Assembly: GCF_900112345.1 (NCBI RefSeq)
Contig: NZ_FOLB01000007.1
Coordinates: 62,001 to 126,000, forward strand
DNA: 64,000 nt
Direction of reading: 5' to 3'
DNA from: Nocardioides terrae
GTDB lineage: Bacteria; Actinomycetota; Actinomycetes; Propionibacteriales; Nocardioidaceae
This document shows, in pieces, positions 17,101-26,282 of the stretch. A program made the translations under genes and the position numbers. Under the pieces are notes generated by a model. It was given only the letters and a program-made list of their open reading frames with translations. It ran no database searches and was not told where the DNA came from. Every line of letters starts with the position of its first letter. Position 1 is the first letter of the stretch.

Positions 17101-18537
17101 GTGAGACACGGACTCGAGCGGCTGGTCGGCCTGATCATCCTGGGCCTGACCGCCGTGGCCGCCGTACTCCTGTGGCTGGCGGTCGCCCGCGAGGACGTGA
17201 ACGCGGACGACGAGCGCCACGGCGTCGTGCTCGGTGCCTGGCGGGTCCTCTACGACACCCATGCCCCGTCGCTGCGCGTCCTGGAGATCGCCGTCGCGGT
17301 CTCGCTCCTCTGCGGCGCCGGCCTGGCCCTCCTCGAGTACCGCGTCCTGCGCCGGACCCGGCGCTCCCTCAACGCGCACCAGGACCCCTTGTCCCCGCGC
17401 GTGATGATGAGCGAGACGCGCGGGGTGTTCCACGGCGAGGTCACGGTCACGGTGCTCGTGCCGGCCCACAACGAGGAGGCGTCCCTCCCGGCCACCCTGT
17501 CCTCACTGGCGCAGCAGGTGCCCCCGCCCGACCGGGTGATCGTGGTCGCCGACAACTGCACCGACCGCACCGTCGACGTCGCCCGGGCGCACGGCGCGGA
17601 GGTCCGGGAGTCGGTCCGCAATACGCACAAGAAGGGCGGCGCGCTCAACCAGGCGCTCCGGCACCTGCTCCCCCACCAGGGCGAGAACGACGTGGTCATG
17701 GTGATGGACGCCGACACGATGCTCGACCAGGGGTTCCTCGCCTCCGCGGTCCGCCGGTTCACCGAGGACCGTGGGCTGTCCGCCGTGGGCGGCGTCTTCT
17801 ACGGCGAGGAGGGACACGGCCTGATCGGCCAGTTCCAGCGCAACGAGTACCTCCGCTACGGACGCGAGATCAAGCGCCGTCGGGGCAAGGTCTTCGTCCT
17901 GACCGGGACCGCCTCGCTGTTCCGTCCGCGGGCGCTGCGTGCGGTCGCCGAGCACCGCGGATCGGCCATCCCGGGCATCAGGGGCGACGTCTATGACACC
18001 GCGGCGCTCACCGAGGACAACGAGCTCACCATCGCCCTGAAGTCGCTCGGCGCCCTGATGGTCTCCCCCTCCGAGTGCACGGTGGTCACCGAGCTGATGC
18101 CGAGCTGGGGCCTGCTGTGGAACCAGCGGCTGCGCTGGCAGCGCGGCGCGCTCGAGAACCTCGGCGCGTACGGCGTCACGACGGCCACCTTCCGCTACTG
18201 GGCGCAGCAGCTCGCGATCGGCTACGGCGTCTTCGCGCTGTGGGGCTACTTCGTGCTGCTCGGCGTCATGCTCCTCGCCAGCGACCACTGGGTCTGGTTC
18301 ACCTTCTGGCTCGGTCTCGGCACGGTCTTCCTGCTGGAGCGGCTCGTGACCGCGTGGAAGGGCGGCTGGCCGGCCCGGCTGCTCGCCATCACGATCTTCC
18401 CGGAGCTCTTCTTCGACGCCTTCCTGCAGCTCTGCTACGTCAAGGGCGTCCTCGACATCTCCCTCGGACGCAAGGCGCGCTGGACGCACGTGGATCATCC
18501 GGGTGCACGCCGCGACGTGACGGCGGACGCGTCATGA
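17101..18537 (+). CDS. Processive-type membrane glycosyltransferase, family 2
   Basis: A 478-aa integral membrane GT2. Two N-terminal hydrophobic segments (~7-28, ~58-80) are followed by a catalytic domain with VPAHNEE (121-127), the DAD nucleotide-sugar/metal motif (203-205), TED (304-306) and QRLRW (342-346). About three or four C-terminal membrane helices follow. The D, D, ED, QxxRW set is that of processive synthases (cellulose, hyaluronan, PgaC types), so it probably polymerises or extrudes an extracellular polysaccharide. The stop overlaps a tiny membrane-protein gene. Confidence 0.88.
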   Translation: MRHGLERLVGLIILGLTAVAAVLLWLAVAREDVNADDERHGVVLGAWRVLYDTHAPSLRVLEIAVAVSLLCGAGLALLEYRVLRRTRRSLNAHQDPLSPRVMMSETRGVFHGEVTVTVLVPAHNEEASLPATLSSLAQQVPPPDRVIVVADNCTDRTVDVARAHGAEVRESVRNTHKKGGALNQALRHLLPHQGENDVVMVMDADTMLDQGFLASAVRRFTEDRGLSAVGGVFYGEEGHGLIGQFQRNEYLRYGREIKRRRGKVFVLTGTASLFRPRALRAVAEHRGSAIPGIRGDVYDTAALTEDNELTIALKSLGALMVSPSECTVVTELMPSWGLLWNQRLRWQRGALENLGAYGVTTATFRYWAQQLAIGYGVFALWGYFVLLGVMLLASDHWVWFTFWLGLGTVFLLERLVTAWKGGWPARLLAITIFPELFFDAFLQLCYVKGVLDISLGRKARWTHVDHPGARRDVTADAS

Positions 18538-18749
18538 TCTCCCTCATCGCCGGCTTCCACCCACTGCCCGCCTCGCTCCTGCACTCCGAGGCCTACCTCG
18601 TCCTCGTCACCTTCGTGTCGGTCAACACCGTCGCCTTCGGGGCGCTGTCCATCGCCAAGCTGCTGCCGCCGATCAACCCGTCCGGGTGGTTCACCAGCCG
18701 CAACCGACGCGCGGAGACGCGCAGCATCTACCCCGACGCGGAGCGCTGA
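18534..18749 (+). CDS. Small membrane protein coupled to the glycosyltransferase
   Basis: A 71-aa protein whose ATG overlaps the glycosyltransferase TGA (ATGA). It has one clear hydrophobic segment (~18-45: AYLVLVTFVSVNTVAFGALSI) and a basic, polar C-terminal tail. I recognise no family. Tight coupling suggests it is a small accessory subunit of the upstream GT2, comparable in position to small partners of polysaccharide synthases. That role is inference. Confidence 0.7.
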   Translation: MISLIAGFHPLPASLLHSEAYLVLVTFVSVNTVAFGALSIAKLLPPINPSGWFTSRNRRAETRSIYPDAER

Positions 18750-18808
18750 GCAATCCTGGGTCAGTGCCGGGCCTTGTGTCCCGGGGCCCACAGGAGTTTC
18801 TTGGACCT

Positions 18809-20833
18809 ATGGCCGAGAAGACCGGACGGAAGGGCAGCGCCCCCGACGTGGAAGCCTCGGGGCCCGACGGGATCCGAAACGTCGTCCTCGTCGGGCCCGC
18901 CCAATCGGGCAAGACCACGCTCGTCGAGGCGCTGCTCGGCCGGCACAGCACCGAGCAGGAGCGCTCGGTCTCCCTCTCCGTGACGCCCGTGCGCCACGGT
19001 GACGTGAAGATCAACCTCATCGACACCCCCGGCTACGTCGACTTCATCGGCGAGGTCCGGGCCGGCCTGCGGGCCGCTGACTGCGCGCTCTTCGTGATCG
19101 CCGCCAACGACGGCGTCGACGACGCCACCCGGCGGCTCTGGCGCGAGTGCGGGGACGTCGCCATGCCCCGCGCCGTGGTGCTCACCAAGCTCGACCACGC
19201 CCGCGCCGACACCGACCGCGTCCTCGCCGAGGCCCGGGACGCGTTCGGGGCCGGCGTCCTTCCGGTCTACGTGGTCACCGGTGACAGCCTCACCGGGTTG
19301 ATCACCGGCGACTCCGCGCAGATCCAGGCCGACCAGCGGCGCGGCGAGCTGATCGAGGCGGTCATCGAGGAGTCCGAGGACGAGACGCTGATGGAGCGCT
19401 ACGTCGGCGGCGAGCAGATCGACGAGAAGGTGCTGGTCGCCGACCTGGAGAAGGCGATCGCGCGCGCCTCCTTCCACCCGGTCGTGCCGGTGTGCGCGAC
19501 GACCGGGGTCGGCGTACCCGAGCTGCTCGACCTCTGCGTGCGGGCCTTCCCGTCGCCGCCCGAGCACGTGCCGCCGGAGGTGTTCACGCCTGCGGGCAAG
19601 GCCGCCGCGCCGGTGAGCTGCGACCCGGACGGGCCGCTGGTCGCGGAGGTGGTGCGGACGAGCAGCGACCCCTACCTGGGCCGAGTCAGCCTCGTCCGGG
19701 TCTTCTCCGGCACGCTGACCCCGGACGTCCCGGTGCACGTGTCGGGCCACTTCTCGTCCTTCGCCGGCGCGCTGGCGGGGTCGCACGAGGACCACGACGA
19801 GGACGAGCGGGTCGGCGCGTTGGGCTACCCGCTCGGCGCGGCGCAGGCGCCGGCGACGCAGGTGGTGGCCGGCGACCTCGGCATCCTCGCGAAGCTCTCC
19901 CGGGCGGAGACCGGTGACACGCTCTCCTCCCCCGACCAGCCGCTGGTGCTGCGCCCGTGGTCGATGCCGGAGCCGCTGCTGCCGATCGCCGTCGAGGCCG
20001 CGACGCGCTCCGACGAGGACAAGCTCTCCTCGGCGCTGTCCCGGCTGACCGCCGAGGACCCGAGCCTGCGGGTCGAGCAGAGCCCCGAGACCGGTCAGCT
20101 CGTGATCTGGGTGATGGGCGAGGCGCACGCGGAGGTGGCGCTCGAGCGGCTGCAGTCCCGCTACGGCGTCACCGTCGAGCAGCGGGAGGTCGTCGTACCG
20201 CTGCGCGAGTGCTTCGGCGCCCCGGCGAAGGGCCACGGCCGGCACGTGAAGCAGTCCGGCGGGCACGGCCAGTACGCGATCTGCGACATCGTGGTCGAGC
20301 CGCTCCCCGAGGGCGGCGGCTTCGAGTTCGTCGACCAGGTTGTCGGCGGCTCGGTGCCCCGGCAGTTCATCCCGAGTGTCGAGAAGGGGATCGCCGCGCA
20401 GATGGCCCGTGGCGTCCGTGCCGGCTTCCCGCTCATCGACCTCCGGGTCACGCTGGTCGACGGCAAGGCACACAGCGTGGACTCCTCCGACATGGCCTTC
20501 CAGAGCGCCGGCGCGCTCGCGCTGCGGGACGCCGCCGGGGCCACGAGCCTCCGCCTCCTCGAGCCGTACGACGAGGTCGCGGTCGTCGTCGCCGACGACC
20601 TCGTCGGCCAGGTGATGAGCGACCTGTCGTCGCGGCGGGCGCGCCTGCTCGGCACCGACCAGGCCGACGAGGGCCGGACCCTCATCCGCGCCTACGTGCC
20701 GCAGCGCGAGCTGCTGCGCTACGCGATCGACCTGCGCTCGGCCACCCGCGGTGCCGGGACGTTCACCCGCACCTTCGCGCACTACGAGCCGATGCCCGAG
20801 GAGCTGGCCAAGCAGGTCCCCGCGCAGCGCTGA
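18809..20833 (+). CDS. fusA2: Elongation factor G-like protein (EF-G2)
   Basis: A 674-aa translational GTPase. G1 is GPAQSGKTT and lacks the HVDHGKT form of true EF-G. G3 is DTPGYVDF, and G4 is TKLD rather than NKxD. EF-G domains II-V follow, with FPLIDLRVTLVDGKAHSVDS near the end of domain IV. The altered G4 and P-loop are typical of the actinobacterial second EF-G, a non-essential paralogue of unclear function. The ATG at 18809 follows AGGAG. Upstream in-frame codons lie in the previous gene. Confidence 0.88.
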   Translation: MAEKTGRKGSAPDVEASGPDGIRNVVLVGPAQSGKTTLVEALLGRHSTEQERSVSLSVTPVRHGDVKINLIDTPGYVDFIGEVRAGLRAADCALFVIAANDGVDDATRRLWRECGDVAMPRAVVLTKLDHARADTDRVLAEARDAFGAGVLPVYVVTGDSLTGLITGDSAQIQADQRRGELIEAVIEESEDETLMERYVGGEQIDEKVLVADLEKAIARASFHPVVPVCATTGVGVPELLDLCVRAFPSPPEHVPPEVFTPAGKAAAPVSCDPDGPLVAEVVRTSSDPYLGRVSLVRVFSGTLTPDVPVHVSGHFSSFAGALAGSHEDHDEDERVGALGYPLGAAQAPATQVVAGDLGILAKLSRAETGDTLSSPDQPLVLRPWSMPEPLLPIAVEAATRSDEDKLSSALSRLTAEDPSLRVEQSPETGQLVIWVMGEAHAEVALERLQSRYGVTVEQREVVVPLRECFGAPAKGHGRHVKQSGGHGQYAICDIVVEPLPEGGGFEFVDQVVGGSVPRQFIPSVEKGIAAQMARGVRAGFPLIDLRVTLVDGKAHSVDSSDMAFQSAGALALRDAAGATSLRLLEPYDEVAVVVADDLVGQVMSDLSSRRARLLGTDQADEGRTLIRAYVPQRELLRYAIDLRSATRGAGTFTRTFAHYEPMPEELAKQVPAQR

Positions 20834-20834
20834 G

Positions 20835-20869
20835 CCGCCGGTCCGGCAGAGGCCTCAGAACGCCGGCGG
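20835..20869. terminator. Candidate hairpin between convergent genes
   Basis: CCGCCGG (20835-20841) pairs with CCGGCGG (20863-20869) across a 21-nt loop. It straddles the ends of the EF-G2 and FMN reductase genes. It is weaker than the hairpin at 3590. Confidence 0.3.
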
Positions 20870-21520
20870 GCCGTCGCTGGCGGCTCGGAGCAGCGCCTCG
20901 AATGGTGTCGGGTCGGCGAACTCCTCGTCGACGGTCCGGCGGTGGGCCACCGGGGTGGGCGCCGCAGTGGTGCCGGCGACCAGCGCCGCGAGCTCGTTGG
21001 CGGCGCGCTCGACCCGCTTGGCCAGGCCGGTGGTCCCCGCGTCGGTGGCGACGGCGCCGAAGTCCTCGCTGGCGGCGAAGACGCCGGTCGGAACGACGAC
21101 GGCGTGCAGATAGCTGAAGAGCGGCCGGAGCGCGTGGTCGAGCACGAGCGAGTGCCGGACGGTCCCCGCGGTCGCCGCGACCACGACCGGCTTGCCGTCG
21201 AGCACGCCGAGCTCGAGGACGTCGAAGAACGTCTTGAACAGCCCCGAGTAGGACGCCGAGAAGACCGGCGTCACCACGACGAGCCCGTCGGCCCGGCGTA
21301 CCTTCTCGATGGCCGCGCCCAGCTCGCCGCTCGGGAACCCGGTCAGCAGGTGGTCGGCGAGTGCGTGCGCCAGCGGGCGCAGCTCGACAACCTCGACGTC
21401 GGCCTCCTGGCCGCGCTCGCGGATCGCGCCGACCGCCGCCTCGCCGAGCATGTCGGCGAGCAGGCGGGTGCTCGACGGGACGCTCAGGCCGGCGCTGACG
21501 ACGACGATCCGCCTCGTCAC
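20855..21520 (-). CDS. NAD(P)H-dependent FMN reductase, CE1759 family
   Basis: A 221-aa flavodoxin-like FMN reductase. The N-terminal IVVVSAGLSVPSSTRLLAD is the phosphate-binding loop and VVTPVFSASYSGLFKTFFD is the second flavin motif. This type is the recognised partner of the adjacent luciferase-like monooxygenase, and the two genes overlap by 4 bp (ATGA). It should supply reduced FMN to the monooxygenase. The C-terminus is Thr/Pro-rich. Confidence 0.88.
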   Translation of the reverse strand: MTRRIVVVSAGLSVPSSTRLLADMLGEAAVGAIRERGQEADVEVVELRPLAHALADHLLTGFPSGELGAAIEKVRRADGLVVVTPVFSASYSGLFKTFFDVLELGVLDGKPVVVAATAGTVRHSLVLDHALRPLFSYLHAVVVPTGVFAASEDFGAVATDAGTTGLAKRVERAANELAALVAGTTAAPTPVAHRRTVDEEFADPTPFEALLRAASDGPPAF

Positions 21521-22692
21521 AGCTCCCCCTCGAGGACCTTCGCGACCTCCGGGTCGTCCAGGTCGCGGTCACTGGAGCCGGTCGCCGAATCTGCCGCGGC
21601 GTACACCGTGCTGTCCGTCGCGCCGCCCGCCTTCGCGACGAGCGAGGCGTGGGTGGGCGCGTCCGGGACGCCCGGCTTGCGCATCTTCGCGAACTCCTCG
21701 CGCATGGTCGGCAGGATCTCGCCGAGCAGGTCGAGCTGCTCCAGGACGGTCTTGAGCGGCAGGCCGGCGTGGTCGACGAGGAAGAGCTGGCGCTGGTAGT
21801 CGCCGACGTAGTCGCGGAAGGACAGCGTGCGCTCGAGCACCTGCTGCGGGCTGCCGACGGTCAGCGGGGTGGCCTCGGTGAAGTCCTCCAGCGACGGACC
21901 GTGGCCGTAGACGGGAGCGTTGTCGAAGTAGGGCCGGAACTCGTTGACGGCGTCCTGGCTGCTCTTCCGCATGAAGAACTGGCCGCCGAGGCCGACGACC
22001 GCCTGGTCGGCGGTGCCGTGGCCGTAGTGCTCGAAGCGCTGACGGTAGAGGCGCACCATCGACTCGGTGTGGCTGGCCGGCCAGAAGATGTGGTTGTGGA
22101 AGAAGCCGTCGCCGTAGTACGCCGCCTGCTCGGCGATCTCGGGGCTGCGGATCGACCCGTGCCAGACGAAGGGGGCGACGCCGTCCAGCGGCCGCGGGGT
22201 GCTGGTGTAGCCCTGCAGCGGCGTGCGGAAGCGGCCGCTCCAGTCGACGACGTCCTCGCTCCAGAGCCGGCGCAGCAGCGCGTAGTTCTCGATGGCGAGG
22301 TTGATGCCCTGCCGGATGTCCTTGCCGAACCACGGGTAGACCGGGCCGGTGTTGCCGCGGCCCATCATCAGGTCGACGCGGCCGTCGGTGAGGTGCTGGA
22401 GCTTGGCGTAGTCCTCCGCGATCAGCACCGGGTCGGTCGTCGTGATCAGCGTGGTGGCCGTGGAGAGGATGATCCGCTCGGTCTTCGCGCCGACGTAGGC
22501 GAGCGTCGCGGTCGGGTTGGACGCGATGAAGGGCGGGTTGTGGTGCTCGCCGGTCGCGAAGACGTCCAGGCCGATGTCCTCGGCCTTCTTCGCGATCTCG
22601 ACGGTCGCCTTGATCCGCTCGTGCTCGGTGGGCGTCCGGCCGGTCGTGGGATCGGTGGTGACGTCGCCGACGGTGAAGATTCCGAACTGCAT
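21517..22692 (-). CDS. Luciferase-like (LLM) flavin-dependent monooxygenase, CE1758 family
   Basis: A 391-aa TIM-barrel monooxygenase that uses FMNH2 and O2. The N-terminus MQFGIFTVGDV, EHHNPPFIASNP and DLMMGRGNTG are typical of bacterial luciferase-like enzymes of this subgroup. The C-terminal ~40 residues are low-complexity. It is first in a two-gene operon with its FMN reductase. The substrate is unknown. An inverted repeat lies 30-49 bp upstream of the start. Confidence 0.88.
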   Translation of the reverse strand: MQFGIFTVGDVTTDPTTGRTPTEHERIKATVEIAKKAEDIGLDVFATGEHHNPPFIASNPTATLAYVGAKTERIILSTATTLITTTDPVLIAEDYAKLQHLTDGRVDLMMGRGNTGPVYPWFGKDIRQGINLAIENYALLRRLWSEDVVDWSGRFRTPLQGYTSTPRPLDGVAPFVWHGSIRSPEIAEQAAYYGDGFFHNHIFWPASHTESMVRLYRQRFEHYGHGTADQAVVGLGGQFFMRKSSQDAVNEFRPYFDNAPVYGHGPSLEDFTEATPLTVGSPQQVLERTLSFRDYVGDYQRQLFLVDHAGLPLKTVLEQLDLLGEILPTMREEFAKMRKPGVPDAPTHASLVAKAGGATDSTVYAAADSATGSSDRDLDDPEVAKVLEGEL

Positions 22693-22721
22693 CGCGTGCT
22701 CCTCGATCGGGCGTTCAAGAG

Positions 22722-22741
22722 GTAGTTGAATGTGAAACTAC
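22722..22741. promoter_or_regulatory. Inverted repeat upstream of the monooxygenase operon
   Basis: GTAGTT-N8-AACTAC, with perfect 6-bp arms. It is an AT-rich island in GC-rich sequence, placed where the promoter should be (30-49 bp before the ATG at 22692). The inner sequence TTGAATGTGAA resembles MarR/HxlR-type sites in general character. The regulator is not in the window. Confidence 0.5.
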
Positions 22742-22779
22742 ACATCAGAACCGCTGCAGCTCCCACGCTATTCCACGGG

Positions 22780-23871
22780 CTACCCCACGGCGCGCGAGAG
22801 GATGAGCACCGCTCGATCGTCCTCGTCCACGCCGGGCACGCGGGAGAGGACGCGGCGTGCGGCGCCGTCGAAGCCACGCCGCCGGATCTCCTGCCCGGCG
22901 ACGTCACGGAGCCACGCGATGCCGGCGTCGATGTCGGAGCGGCGCCTCTCGATGACGCCGTCGGTGTAGAACATGAGCGCGTCGCCGGCAGCGAGGACGC
23001 CCGTGCTGGCGTCGAAGTCAGGCTCGTCGATGACGCCCAGCGCCATCCCCCGCGCGTTGTCGACGGCCCACTCCCCGGCATCGGCGGACCAGCGCAGCGC
23101 CGGCGGGTGGCCGGCGCTCGTCACCTGGTAGCAGCCCGTGTCGAGGTCGACGAGGACGTGGACCGCGGTGGAGAACGCCTCGTCGTGGCGCTGGCGCAGC
23201 AGGAAGGCGTTCGCGGCCCGCAGCAGCTCCTCGGGCGGGAGCGCGCCGATCAGGCCGCCGATCGCGCCCGCGAACTGCAGCGACTGCGGCCCGACCGCCG
23301 TCCCCTTGCCACAGACGTCGACGAGGACCATCTCGAGCACGTGCCCGTCACGGACGTCGGCGACCAGGAAGTCGCCCGCGTAGCCGGTGCCGGCCGCGGC
23401 GATCATCGCCGACTGGGACGTCCACCCCTCGAGCAGGGCGGGCACCCGGCCCTGCTGCTGGAGCCGGTCCCGCAGCTCGGCGAGCATCGCCTCGCTGAGT
23501 CCGACGGGCAGTCCGCTGCGCTGGTGGCTCGACTGCCACAGGACGATCGCGATCGCCAGAGTCGCGACCGCGGCGTCGTCGAGACCGATCCGCCGCCCGC
23601 CGCCGTCGTGGACGTAGGCCACCACGGCGGCCACCACCGTCGCGCCGGTCAGCACCGCGAGCGGCCGGAAGCGCAGCAGCGTCATCCCGAGCAGCGGCCC
23701 GAGGAAGAAGGCACCCGTGGGCAGGCACCCCGGGCAGCCCAGCGCGACCACGAAGCACAGCAGCAGCCCGAGCAGCAGGACGCCCAGCACCTGCCGCTGG
23801 CTGCGCGCGGATCCGGTGCGCCACCTCGTCGCGAGGTCGGCCGCCCCGCGCCCGAGCCGCGACTGCTGCAT
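22780..23871 (-). CDS. Membrane-bound SpoIIE/PP2C-type serine phosphatase
   Basis: A 363-aa protein. Three to four N-terminal membrane helices (~27-115) are followed by a SpoIIE phosphatase domain (~155-360). Metal-site motifs are GTGYAGDFLVADV, LVDVCGKGTAVGP, GHPPALRW and LMFYTDGVIERR. It probably dephosphorylates an anti-anti-sigma factor in a partner-switching stress pathway. No RsbV/RsbW homologue is adjacent. The ATG at 23871 has TAGAGT 7 nt upstream. Longer in-frame starts would overlap the FAD enzyme gene. Confidence 0.88.
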   Translation of the reverse strand: MQQSRLGRGAADLATRWRTGSARSQRQVLGVLLLGLLLCFVVALGCPGCLPTGAFFLGPLLGMTLLRFRPLAVLTGATVVAAVVAYVHDGGGRRIGLDDAAVATLAIAIVLWQSSHQRSGLPVGLSEAMLAELRDRLQQQGRVPALLEGWTSQSAMIAAAGTGYAGDFLVADVRDGHVLEMVLVDVCGKGTAVGPQSLQFAGAIGGLIGALPPEELLRAANAFLLRQRHDEAFSTAVHVLVDLDTGCYQVTSAGHPPALRWSADAGEWAVDNARGMALGVIDEPDFDASTGVLAAGDALMFYTDGVIERRRSDIDAGIAWLRDVAGQEIRRRGFDGAARRVLSRVPGVDEDDRAVLILSRAVG

Positions 23872-23948
23872 GCGCGGCACTCTAGGTCCAACCCGGGACC
23901 AGTGCGGCCGAATGTGCACAGCCGCCGAGCGCACAGCCGCCCGAGCGC

Positions 23949-26282
23949 TCAGCCGACCGGCGCCCGCAGCGACAGCCGCACCGGCACCGGGGTGCCCCCG
24001 ACGTCGACGGTCCAGACCGACCCGGCGAGGGTCTCCGCGGTGACCGGCCACGAGCGCAGGTAGCCCAGGCCGACCGCCGCCCCGACCGTCGCACCCCAGG
24101 CGGCCGAGGTCACCTGGCCGCCGGGCCGGCCGTCGGAGAGCAGCAGCTCACCGCCCCAGAGCATGACGTCCGGATCCCCGACGACCAGGGAGAGGTAGCG
24201 GCGGACGGGCTCGCGCTGTGCAGCCGCCCTGCCGAGGAAGTCCTTGCCCTTCGACAGGGCGAAGGACAGCCCGGCCTCCCGCGGCGTGACGTCGGGCCCG
24301 AGCTCGCGACCGAACGCACGGCGACCGAGCTCGATCCGGAGGGCGTCGATCGTGTAGTAGCCGGCCGGGTCGATCGCCAGCCGGTCGTAGAGCGCGGCCG
24401 CCTCGTCGCGCGGGACGAAGAGCTCCACGCCCGTCAGGTCGACGTAGGAGGAGCGGATCGGGATGGTCCCTTCCGGCAGCCCGCCCGTGTCCCGCGGGAC
24501 CACCGCCTCCGTCCGCGGGCCGAAGACCCCGAGCACCGCGTAGTCGTCGCTCACGTCGCGCACCTCCACGCCTGCCGGGAGGTGGCGATGCAGGTGGTCG
24601 AGGTCGCGGTACGTCGTCGCCGCCGACGAGACGACGAAGAACCGGTCCGCGCCGAGCCGGGTCACGGTCACGTCGGCCTCGTAGCCGCCGCGCTCGCCGA
24701 GCCACGGCGTGTAGACGGTCTCCCCGACCGCGACGTCCACGTCGTTGCCGCAGATCCACTCGAGTCCCGCCAGCGCCGCCGGCCCGGTGACGAGGTATTT
24801 GGAGAACGACGTCTCGTCGAAGACGGCGACGTTCGTGCGGACCTCCCGCTGCTCGGCGATGCAGGCGTCGAGCCACGACGGCCTGTCCCAGGAGTAGTCC
24901 AGCGAGGTCGGGCCGAAGACCAGCGGGCGCTCCCAGCCGTTGCGGGCGCCGAACAGCGCGCCCTGGCCGACGAGCCGGCCGTGCAGCGGCGAGGTCCGCT
25001 GCGGCCGGGCCGACTCGAACTCCCGGTTGGGCCACGGGATCTCGTAGTGCAGACCGAGCGTCTCGACCACCCGCTCCCGCAGGAACGGGACGTCGTTCTG
25101 CCACGGCCCGAACCGGCGTACGTCGACGGCGACCAAGTCCTCCTGGGGCGACCCGGCCACGATCCACTCCGCGAGCGCCTTGCCCGCGCCGCCGGCCGAG
25201 GCGATCCCGACCGAGTTGAACCCGCAGCCGACGAAGAGCCCGGCGACCTGCGGTGTCTCCCCCAACAGGAACTGGTTGTCGGGCGTGAACGACTCCGGGC
25301 CGTTGTAGAACTTCCTGATCCCCGTGTGCTCGAGCGCCGGGATGCGCAGCAGCGCCTGCTCCATCAGCACCGAGAAGTGCTCCCAGTCCTCGTCGAGGAG
25401 CTGGAACTCGAACGGGTAGGGGATCTGGTCGGGGGCGACCCATGGCTTGGCGGCGGGCTCGAACCCGCCGACGACGAGCCCGCCGACCTCCTCCTTGAAG
25501 TAGGTCCAGCCGTCCTGGTCGCGCATGATCGGCAGGTCCGGGTGCGTCCCGCCGACGGCCTCGGTGACCACGTAGAAGTGCTCGGCCGAGTGCAGCGGCA
25601 CGGTGATCCCGCCGCCCTCGATCCCATCGCCGAGCGCCTTGGTCCACTGCCCCGCGCACAGCACGACGACCTCCGCCTCGACGTCGCCCCGGTCGGTCCG
25701 GACCCCGGTCACCCGCCTGGTCGAGCGTTCGCCGGTCGTCGCGAGACCCAGCACCCGCACCTTCTCGACGATCCGCGCACCTCGCTGCCGGGCGCCCTTG
25801 GCCAGCGACTGGGTGACGTCGGCGGGGTTCACCTTGCCGTCGCCGGGCAGCCAGAGCGCACCGAGCAGGTCGTCCACCTGCATCGGCGGCCACAGCTCCT
25901 GCGCCTGTCGTGGCGTGATCAGCTCGGCCTCCAGGCCGTACGCAGCCCCGTTGGCCGCCGTCCGCGCAAGCTGCACCAACCGGTCCGGCGTTCGGGCGAC
26001 GACGAGACCTCCGACGTTGCGGTAGCCGGTCGCCAGGCCGGTCTCCTCCTCCAGTGAGGCGTACAGCTCCGCGGAGTAGCGCACCAGCGCGGTCCCGCTC
26101 TCGCTGGCCCGCAGCGGGCCGACCAGCCCGGCGGCGTGCCACGTGGTCCCCGACGACAGCCGGCCCTGTTCGAGCAGCAGCACGTCGTCCCGGCCGAGCC
26201 GGGTCAGGTGGTAGGCCACCGAGCAGCCGACGATCCCGCCGCCGACGATGACGACGCGGGCGCGGGAGGGCAGGTCAGCCAC
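23949..26282 (-). CDS. FAD-dependent amine dehydrogenase with folate-binding GCV_T domain
   Basis: A 777-aa protein of the dimethylglycine/sarcosine dehydrogenase family. The N-terminal DAO domain has the FAD motif VVIVGGGIVGCSVAYHL. GTTWHAAGL contains His49, the position covalently flavinylated in family members. The C-terminal half (~430-770) is an aminomethyltransferase domain that binds tetrahydrofolate and captures formaldehyde as methylene-THF. It oxidatively demethylates an N-methyl amine. The GTG start overlaps the upstream kinase-like gene by 8 bp. It is the last gene of the permease-led operon. The true substrate is unknown. Confidence 0.88.
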   Translation of the reverse strand: MADLPSRARVVIVGGGIVGCSVAYHLTRLGRDDVLLLEQGRLSSGTTWHAAGLVGPLRASESGTALVRYSAELYASLEEETGLATGYRNVGGLVVARTPDRLVQLARTAANGAAYGLEAELITPRQAQELWPPMQVDDLLGALWLPGDGKVNPADVTQSLAKGARQRGARIVEKVRVLGLATTGERSTRRVTGVRTDRGDVEAEVVVLCAGQWTKALGDGIEGGGITVPLHSAEHFYVVTEAVGGTHPDLPIMRDQDGWTYFKEEVGGLVVGGFEPAAKPWVAPDQIPYPFEFQLLDEDWEHFSVLMEQALLRIPALEHTGIRKFYNGPESFTPDNQFLLGETPQVAGLFVGCGFNSVGIASAGGAGKALAEWIVAGSPQEDLVAVDVRRFGPWQNDVPFLRERVVETLGLHYEIPWPNREFESARPQRTSPLHGRLVGQGALFGARNGWERPLVFGPTSLDYSWDRPSWLDACIAEQREVRTNVAVFDETSFSKYLVTGPAALAGLEWICGNDVDVAVGETVYTPWLGERGGYEADVTVTRLGADRFFVVSSAATTYRDLDHLHRHLPAGVEVRDVSDDYAVLGVFGPRTEAVVPRDTGGLPEGTIPIRSSYVDLTGVELFVPRDEAAALYDRLAIDPAGYYTIDALRIELGRRAFGRELGPDVTPREAGLSFALSKGKDFLGRAAAQREPVRRYLSLVVGDPDVMLWGGELLLSDGRPGGQVTSAAWGATVGAAVGLGYLRSWPVTAETLAGSVWTVDVGGTPVPVRLSLRAPVG

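Noticed and set aside
17101..18749. Exopolysaccharide gene cluster
   Set aside because: Only the glycosyltransferase and its small partner are present. No exporter, polymerase or precursor genes surround them.
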